NCBI GenBank assembly: GCA_039545355.1
Contig: BCJJ01000024.1
Span: 186,001-250,000 of the forward strand
DNA from: Trichosporon coremiiforme
Lineage: Eukaryota; Basidiomycota; Tremellomycetes; Trichosporonales; Trichosporonaceae
DNA length: 64,000 nucleotides
Direction: 5' to 3'
Made by a program: the position numbers and the translations under genes. The notes below the pieces were generated by a model. It was not told the origin of the DNA. It saw nothing but the letters and a program-made list of their open reading frames with translations, and did no database searches. This document shows, piece after piece, positions 56,839-64,000 of this stretch (the stretch's first letter is position 1; the number at the start of each line of letters is the position of its first letter).

Positions 56839-59800
56839 CTTCGGCGGTACCAACATCTCACCCGCCTGTAATCAACGCACCCGGCGGGTCCAGCGGCAAC
56901 CCCGTCATCAACGCTCCCCCCAGGTCACCACACTCGTCCATGTCTCCAGTCGCTTCACCACAGCAGAACGCCTCTCCCGGCTCGCCGCGGCATCAGTCCG
57001 GCACGATTGACGCGGAGACGTACATTCGCAACCACGGAGGAGACCTGCGACGGACCATTGACTCGGTCGTCAATGATCGCAATCAGCTGGTGAGTCTTTG
57101 AGCCGCGGTGTTTGCGCGGGGGGCTTGCAGCACTAAGGGATTGTCTAACTCTGTCACAGCAAGGACAAAACACACAACTGTGGCGATTGATCGAGAAGCA
57201 GCGAGCACAATGTGCTCATCTCGCGGCGGACAACGACCGGTTACGACAAGACCGGGAACGAGCAAACCAGCGATTGATCCAGGCCGGCTTGGAGCCTGTA
57301 GCTGGCGCTCGGCGTGGCGTCTCGCACAGCGTCAGTGCCATGACGCTCATGTCGGGCGAGGGACGGCGGCAAAACAACTCTGACCAGGAGGACAATGGAA
57401 GCGCAAAGGGCTCGAACGGTCCGTCAACGTCGCCCGTCTCGGTTCCTAACCTTGCCGCTACTGCCCGTTCGACGTCGCCAGGAGAAACGCAGGTGAACTC
57501 TGGCCTGTCCTCGAACTGGACGTCGGCTGCGCCTCTTCCGATACAGCAACAGCCGGAATACAACCCTTCTTCTCTCGCCCCCTCCGCTCTTCCTCCTCCG
57601 GCCGTCGACGCCTACGGCGGTCTCCTCCCTTCTCCGCTTCCGGAGCGCCGTCTGCGTCACGAGTCTCGCATGACTTTCCCTCCCGAGGTCGCGTCGTTTA
57701 TGGCACTCGCAGACACCCCGAGGGATGGCACTGCCGAGGGATCGACGCCCAGCCCAGGTGACAGTGCTCGGGGATCGCCAGCGGTGGAGCCCATATTCGA
57801 AAACGCCAACGAGGATCCGCGACCGTCTCAGGACACGATTCCGTCTCGACCCATTCTGGACCAGCAGCCGTCGAACGACTCGGCCCCCAGCAACGGCAAC
57901 GCAAACGTCTCGCCTTCGCCGGCACCCGATCACGCGCAGCTCACGCCCGCTCTTCTCCCTCACGCCCATCTCTCTATTCCGCACTCGACCGTCTTCCCTA
58001 ATCAGAACGGGCGCGACGTGCTGTGCTTCATCATCGCCATCAACATTCGCCCGCCCAACAATGCGACTCCGCTGTCCTGGACTGTCGGCAAGACGTTTTC
58101 GGCTTTCATGGACCTCGATGCCCGGTCACAAGAGCGGTCAGGGAAGAGTCGCAAGGACTGGAAACGGATGGTCGCCTCCCTGCCTGAGGGCAAGGCGTGG
58201 AAGGACTTTGCGCCGAGCAAAATTGACCAGCGCAAAGTCGCCCTTGAGCAGTACCTCGAGTCGCTCCTGCTCGCCCCAACCAGTGACAAGTCGGACCTGT
58301 GCAACTTCCTCACGACGGATGTCGTGCAGGCCAAAACGAACAAGAACAGGAAAGAGGGCTACCTCACGAAGAAGGGCAAGACGTTCAAGGGATGGAAGAC
58401 GCGCTACTTTGTCCTGGACGGGTCCGTCATGAAGTACTTCGAGTCGCGCGGTGGACCGCTGCTCGGCACGCTGCAGATTGCCGGTGCGCAGATCGGACGC
58501 CAGAACCGTCAGCCCGAGAACGGCGACGACCGCAACTTCCGCCATGCTTTCCTGATCATTGAGGCCTCTAAGAAAGACTCCTCATCGCAGAATCGCCACG
58601 TTCTGTGCGCTAGCAGCGACGCAGAGCGCGACAGCTGGATCGAGATGCTCGTGCGCCAGGTCGACCCGGAAGCGCTCCAGCAGCAGCAACAGCGGGAAGA
58701 GCAGCGCGCGCGTGAGCAGCAGAAGGAGCGCGAGCAGCTGCAACAGCAGCAGCAGCAGCAGAACCAGCATCAGAAGCAGCAGTCGTCGCAATCGACTGCC
58801 TCGACTGCTCAGCACACGCACCAGGCGTCCTCCACCAGCCAGAACGGACCCCCGCCGGCGTTCCAGAACGCGGCAGCCCGCGAGCTTGGCCACCAGCGCC
58901 GTAGGAGTGCGATCCGGAAGTCGAGCAAGGACGTTGTGGTCACGTCGGCGCAGCCCATGTCGTCGCTGCCAGATGCGCAAGCCAAGTTCATCAGCGGCGC
59001 CCCTCTCCCATCTGTTATCAACCTGATGGAGTCGCAGCGTCAACTGCACTCGTCGAGCACGGCCGACCTGCTGTACGAGGCGCCGACGCCGAAGCCAACC
59101 AAGCGCCAGAGCGCAATGCCCGGACGACAGTCGTTCTCGCCGGCGTACCTGACCAAGCTGTCGAACGACGGCATCTCGAGTGTTCCCGGGTACCCCGCCG
59201 AGCGCGACCGCGAGCGCAAGGCGAAGAGCGGCCGCTTCTGGGGTTTCGGCAAGACGATCGAGAAGGCGCCGGCCAAGCCCGTGTTTGGCGTGCCGCTGAA
59301 CGAGTCGATCGCCGTCGCGCAGGTGGCTGGCCTTCCTGCGATCGTGTTCCGCTGCATCGAATACCTCGAGGCGAAGCACGCCGACCAGGAGGAGGGCATC
59401 TACCGCCTGTCCGGCGCGAGCGCGGTCATCAAGGGTTTGAAGGAAAAGTTCAATGCCGAGGGCGACGTGAACCTGCTGGCCATTGATGAGCGATGGGACC
59501 CGCACGCGATTGCGGGTCTCCTCAAGACGTTTATGCGTGAGCTGCCGACGAGTCTGCTCACACGCGAGCTGCACCTGCGCTTCCTGGGTGTGATTGGTGA
59601 GTTGTGGTGCTCTTGGATAGAACTGACGTCAGACCTGATCGACCCCGCTGCACGAGTCGCTGAGCTGTCGCGCCTCGTGACCGAACTCCCGCCGTCCAAC
59701 TACACGCTGCTGCGCGCGTTCATCTCGCACCTGATCCTGATCGTGAAGAACGCTGCGGTCAACAAGATGACGCTTCGGAACATTGGTATCGTCTTCTCCC

Positions 59801-60240
59801 CGACACTCGGCATCCCAGCGGGCATCTTCTACGAGCTCGTCTCTCGCTTCGGAGCAATCTTTGACGACGCCGGCGTCGAGGAGCTCCCGCTCGACGGTCC
59901 GGCGCCTGCCACGCTCGGCGTGCCCGAGAGCGGCGACGACGCCGCGGCAGGCACCAACCTCGCCAAGCGGAACAGCATGCTGTACCACCAGGGCGGAGCC
60001 GACACGCTGCTCGGTCTCGGCGGCCGCGCGCTTGACCCGGCGAATGAGGATAGCACGTCGGAGCTCTCACTCGACGACCTCGAGAGCGAGCAGATGAGCG
60101 CCCAGTCCAGCGATAACTTGAGCGTGCTCGCGACGCCGGAGGGCCAGCAGGGCCAGGGCACGGCCCGCGGCCGGCGGGACATGTTCTCGTCCCCACGCAA
60201 CGACCAGGTGGAGGTGGTTTCAACGCCGAACGGAGCGTAG
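56835..60240 (+). CDS. BEM3: Bem3-like RhoGAP with PX and PH domains
   Basis: A GTPase-activating protein for Rho-type GTPases (Cdc42 in yeast), acting at membranes in polarity. Exons 56835-57089, 57160-59596 and 59633-60240 sum to 3300 nt (1099 aa). After a disordered N-terminus and a short coiled coil (LWRLIEKQRAQCAHLAADNDRLRQ) come the PX domain (HLSIPHSTVF through ALEQYLESLL), the PH domain (KEGYLTKKGKTFKGWKTRYFVLDG through WIEMLVRQ), a Gln-rich stretch, then the RhoGAP domain with arginine finger GIYRLSG, KTFMRELPTSLL, NKMTLRNIGIVFSPTL. The second intron (59597-59632) is 36 nt without a stop, so unspliced RNA would insert twelve residues in frame; splicing restores LGVIDLIDPAARV. The first exon lies after a leader carrying a short upstream ORF. 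Confidence 0.92.
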
Positions 60241-60473
60241 GTGGGCGTTTGGGCGTGAGTTGGGAGCGCAGAGCGCATTATATAAGCCTTAACTGGCGTG
60301 TCATGAATAATCACTTTTTACGAGGCTCTTCTAGGGTAAACAACTATGTAGTTTTTGCTGACAGATGTCACGATATTTTGGGTCCCCCGAGAGTGCCTGA
60401 GTGCCACGGAGTGGCGCGACGTGCAGTCTTACTGTACTTCATTGCTTACCTCGTTTCTATCGTCTGTATGAAC

Positions 60474-61976
60474 TTAACAGGCCCCGGCAGCTTTGAGACC
60501 GGGGATACAGTCGCCCTTTGCAGCGATCCGGGCGTACCACAGTTTCGTCTCGGCGAGAATGACAATCCCCCGATCAGTGAACTGGAAGTTGGCGCTCGTG
60601 TCGGCAACGTAGATCTTGCCGAGCAGCGTGCCGGCGGGGTTCCAGACGTGGACACCGTCTCCCAACCCAGCGTAGACATTACCCTGGGCGTCGGTGTGTA
60701 CGCCGTCGGGCACGCCCGGGGACGGGAACGCAAAGAGCTCCTTCGCACCAACCGTGCCGTCCTCCTTCACCGGGAAACGATAGATGGCAGAGGGGAGGCT
60801 CCAGTCCATGCCCGCGTACCCGAGCGCAGCCCCCGTGTCCGTGACATAGAGCCATTTCCCGTCGGGGGAGAAGCACAATCCGTTAGGGCGCAAAAGGGAG
60901 TCGGTGATGGCCTGTACTACGCCAGTGGCCGGGTTGAAACGGTACACTTGCCGGGGGATGTTGACCGTAGCTCGGAAGTCTTGGACGTGCCCGTAGTCTG
61001 GGTCTGTGAAGTAGATCCAGCCGGCGTGGACGGCGACGTCGTTGAGAGAGTTGAACTGGCGGCCGTGATAGTTGTTAATCAGGACTGCGAGCGTTAGCGA
61101 GTAGTAAAGGGTGGACCCCGGAGGGGGAGGGGGGGGGGGGGGGGGGTGAAATGGGGGAATGCGTGGAGATAGTCTTGAGGAGGACGTTGGACTCACCTGA
61201 TGTGTTGTACGGCGCGCGCGGGTTCATGAGGTACAGCGCGCTAGCGACGTCCTCGCCCATGCCCTCGCCAGCAAAGATGACCCCGTCATCATTGTACAGA
61301 ATCCCTCCGTTGGGATTAACCACAGTCGGGTGTGCGTCGACTTTCTCGACCTCGACCCACTCATTCTCGCCCCTCTCGCCCCGCTTCTCCTTCTCGACGA
61401 GCGCCTCGGCTTCAGACAGCGAAATACGCTGGAGAATGGCAGACTTGGCCAACCCTGTTCCGGCAGCTTTCGCGCCGGCGTTTTGCGCGAAGAATACAGA
61501 GTCGGTGGAGGGATGCCAGACTGCTGCTTCGTGGAAGATTGGGTCAACCTTTGAGGTGGCTAGGAGGGTGAGGGAGGGATCGGGGCCGAGGACGTCCAGG
61601 AAGCCGGAGTCGTAGATGTGGAATGGGCGCTCGGAGAGCGACGCTTTGGTCGAGCCAGGGGGGACGAAGAGCTATCATCAGCACACACTTGTGGTGAATC
61701 GAGAGGGTAAAGGGAGAAGTCGAATGTACTCACGACCGAGCCATCATTCTCGCTCTGCTTCTGTGGTTTCTCGAGCGATGCCCACTTCCTCCAGTCGAGC
61801 ACTTGGGCCTTGGCCGGGATTCGGGACTCGTCAATATCCACTACTCCTCCGGCGCCGGCATGGTTGTTGTTTCCCTTGACTAGAGATCCGAGCAGGGCGA
61901 TCGCGCCTACGGCGAGGGGGATCATGACGCTAGTGTGTTTGAAGGATAACGGCGTCTTGCGTTCTGGGTCGCTCAT
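60474..61976 (-). CDS. SMP-30 / gluconolactonase-type lactonohydrolase, membrane-anchored
   Basis: A beta-propeller lactonase of the SMP-30 family; the substrate is not predictable. Exons 61976-61734, 61671-61197 and 61084-60474 sum to 1329 nt (442 aa). The N-terminus has a basic flank and a hydrophobic anchor (VMIPLAVGAIALLGSLV), suggesting a type II membrane or secreted form. Family motifs: HEAAVWHPSTDSVFFAQN, HPTVVNPNGGILYNDDGVIFAGEGMG, FNSLNDVAVHAGWIYFTDPDYG (metal-binding Asn/Asp), LLRPNGLCFSPDGKWLYVTDTG and GVPDGVHTDAQGNVYAGLGDGVHVW. The 112-nt second intron holds a 17-base C run on the transcribed strand. It converges on the RhoGAP gene, 233 bases from its stop codon. Confidence 0.88.
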
Positions 61977-62685
61977 GGCTTGGACTCTTTATGCTTTCTC
62001 GTAGGTGGGCGGTCTGGGGTATCTGTCGTGTTCTGGGGTAGCTAGCGTAGCTGGAGCAGCTGTATCCAGGCTGATAACCAGAGGAGAACAGCACAAGGAC
62101 TGAGGACGAAGCAAATGATCGAAGGTGGGCCACCGAGATACCGGCGCACCTGACTTTTATGTACCGGCAGATACCGTGTTCGGGCCGATGTCACACCGAC
62201 CCAATTGCTGAGTAAGGAACAGACCGCATGATGCCATGCCCACTGGGTCTCCCATGTCTCCCATGCTCTCCCATGCACCACACACCACATGCACATGCAC
62301 ACCCAAACACCAACTTTGTCGTGACTAGCATTGCATTCGAAACAAGACCGTGATACAAAAAAAGGTGATAAATGGGGAAGAACAAATTAGAGACTACTTT
62401 ATACAACAACTGCATCGGCGTACATGACGGCCGGTCATCGCGGCCGAGCCGGCCGACCTTCTTCTATGCACGTTCGCGGTGGCTTGTGGACGCCGCGGAT
62501 CGTGGATGGCCCGCGGTGGCTCAACTCGATGGCTCGAGGTGGCTCGAGATGGCTTGCTAGTGACATTTTGGTGGACTGCGGAATGGGATGGCGAGTTGCT
62601 TACTGGTGGCGGAGAGCTGGTCGCAGATCACCCCACCCCTCCTGCGCTCGCTGAAGTTCGCTCACTGCGTTCGCTGCGCGTCCGC
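61977..62685. other. Intergenic region
   Basis: Promoter of the lactonase and 3' flank of the last gene. A TCTCCCATG unit occurs three times at about 62248-62277. No gene is supported. Confidence 0.5.
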
Positions 62686-63828
62686 TTACGCCCGCTCACT
62701 TCGCTCGCGGTGCGCCAAGCTGCCGAGGAGACTCGTCTTGCTCCCATTGTTCATCGGCAGCAGCCGGTTCACGAGCATGCTCGCCGAGTGCCGCATGCGC
62801 AGCTGCTTGCGCTCGCTACCGGCGCTCGTCGTGCTGATACTGCTCCCGCTGCCGCCGAGGGGAGGGGAGGGCGTCTTGCTGCTGAGCGCGAGACCCATGC
62901 CGTCCTCGCTCGTAGGGGACGTGCCGCCTGACGAGCTGTCGGGCGGAGATCCCAGGGCAGCACTGATAAACATGCTCTGGCGGTGCGAGAGTACGTTCGC
63001 GGGCGGGGCGGGTGCGGGGCGCGGGGCAATGTACTTGTCGTTTGGCGGGTCGGGGCCACACGTGCGGATGCGCGGGGGCAGGGGCTTGGCGAGCTCCTCG
63101 AGACCAGACATGAGTTGTGTCATTCTCCTCTCCTTCATCTCCTGGGCATAGGCGGCGGCGCTGGACGGGCCAGAGGGCACGATCGTCGACACGGGGCGGG
63201 GGCGGGTCGGGTTGATGCTCGGCGCGTGCACGGCCTTGTTGCTGGGAACGCTCGCGCTGCTGGTGCTAACAGTGTTGCTCGTGGGCCCGCTGATCCCTCC
63301 AATAGAGACGGATGATGTACTTGAGACTTTCGAGTCGTGGGACTCACTCCTCAACATCGGCAGAGGACTGGGAGTGCTGGCGGTGACGCCATGGCGTAGT
63401 ATCGATGACCGGTTTGGGCGAGGTGTGATCTGGGGCGCGCCCAGAGACCGCACTGGGTTAATCGTGACACGCCGGGGGGCACTGGCCTTGTTGTCGCCTG
63501 CGGACACGCTGCTTGACGACGAGCTCGTGGCGGCCGTTCCAGTCGACGCCTCTGAACGGAGGCGCGCATGTGATCTGGCAGGCCTGGGTGGTGGCGGTCC
63601 GGCTTGGGTTTGAGGTTGCGTGCTAGGTTTCAGTATGGGCGCTGGTCGATCAGAAGCTCCAGCGCTCGTCGCCGTGGTGGCCGAGCTGGAGCTTGCCCCT
63701 CCGGTGCTGCCCGTGCGGTTGCGGGACCCCACTGGTGTATTGGAGAACGTCTTGGCATGGCCACTGGGCTTGGGTGCTTGGTAGTCTCCACCTGTGCGCA
63801 GGATGCTTGCACGGTTAGAGCGCGGGGC
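62686..63828 (-). CDS. Ser/Pro-rich protein of unknown function, 5' end unresolved
   Basis: The main exon is open from an acceptor-like CAAAGGCAG at about 63829 to a stop at 62686. No in-frame ATG occurs near its left end; the apparent start at 63732 is a GTG, so at least one upstream exon is missing, perhaps beyond the window. The protein is mostly disordered: Ser/Pro/Thr-rich, with basic spots (SRNRTG, RPNRSSILRHG, RRVTINPVRS). The one ordered-looking element is a helix (AAAYAQEMKERRMTQLMSGLEELAKPLPPR). It ends with SMLVNRLLPMNNGSKTSLLGSLAHRERSERA. I do not recognise the family; a conserved basidiomycete protein is the best description. Confidence 0.55.
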   Translation of the reverse strand, partial: APRSNRASILRTGGDYQAPKPSGHAKTFSNTPVGSRNRTGSTGGASSSSATTATSAGASDRPAPILKPSTQPQTQAGPPPPRPARSHARLRSEASTGTAATSSSSSSVSAGDNKASAPRRVTINPVRSLGAPQITPRPNRSSILRHGVTASTPSPLPMLRSESHDSKVSSTSSVSIGGISGPTSNTVSTSSASVPSNKAVHAPSINPTRPRPVSTIVPSGPSSAAAYAQEMKERRMTQLMSGLEELAKPLPPRIRTCGPDPPNDKYIAPRPAPAPPANVLSHRQSMFISAALGSPPDSSSGGTSPTSEDGMGLALSSKTPSPPLGGSGSSISTTSAGSERKQLRMRHSASMLVNRLLPMNNGSKTSLLGSLAHRERSERA

Positions 63829-64000
63829 CTGCCTTTGTTAGCGATCTCGTAATGGGGCAAGATAAGGCTTGGGAAACAGAGCTTGTGCAGGTTGGGTTTG
63901 GCTGGGACACTGGGGCCGAGGTGGCGCGAGATAATGTAACGAGGCTCCCGTTTCATTGTAGATTAGCTGATCGCGAGCATCCCGTGTTGAATACCTGGAA

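Noticed and set aside
58582..59574. 330-codon antisense frame in the RhoGAP gene
   Set aside because: Leucine- and arginine-rich shadow of Gln/Glu codons; no motif.
63630..63957. ATG at 63957 as start of the last gene
   Set aside because: Its frame differs from that of the main exon and the only nearby donor (GTTACA) is weak; the true 5' exon remains unresolved.

Overview
The window is nuclear DNA of a GC-rich fungus, most probably a tremellomycete basidiomycete (Trichosporonales or a Cryptococcus relative; inferred, not proven). The evidence is spliced genes with GT-AG introns that are mostly 34-70 nt long, CTRAC branch sites close to the acceptor, third codon positions rich in G and C, and best family matches to fungal housekeeping proteins. 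I see no operons, CRISPR arrays, rRNA, transposase or reverse transcriptase. I rebuilt exon-intron structures by hand; nearly every multi-exon model below sums to a multiple of three, which is an independent check on the splice sites.

Layout. 0-8 kb: NDUFS2 of complex I, an MRH-domain membrane protein (MRL1-like), and a single-pass membrane protein with PPxY and PSAP motifs, all on the minus strand. 10-18 kb: an aldo-keto reductase facing away from an MGR3-like mitochondrial TPR protein, then a BUR1/CDK9-type kinase. 20-26 kb: a mucin-like single-pass protein with an apparently coding extension beyond its stop codon, and an APC-family permease. 30-35.5 kb: a Pho80-like cyclin, a DUF938 methyltransferase, and a small secreted cysteine-rich defensin-like prepropeptide with a histidine-rich tail. 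38-49.7 kb: a second aldo-keto reductase with a 15-nt microexon, an ISWI remodeller, TAF4, cytochrome b5, a hotdog thioesterase and an intron-containing tRNA-Thr(AGU). 49.7-56.8 kb: a gene-free stretch with a degenerate array of palindromic repeats. 56.8-64 kb: a Bem3-like PX-PH-RhoGAP, an SMP-30-type lactonase, and a Ser/Pro-rich protein whose 5' end is unresolved.

The genes are independent units. Loose themes are transcription (BUR1, TAF4, ISWI), mitochondrial function (NDUFS2, MGR3-like), phosphate or cell-cycle signalling (Pho80-like, RhoGAP) and membrane trafficking (MRL1-like, PPxY/PSAP protein). The most novel item is the defensin-like peptide at 34966-35407; next are the post-stop coding-like extension at 21978-22190 and the palindromic repeat array at about 50.08-51.13 kb.
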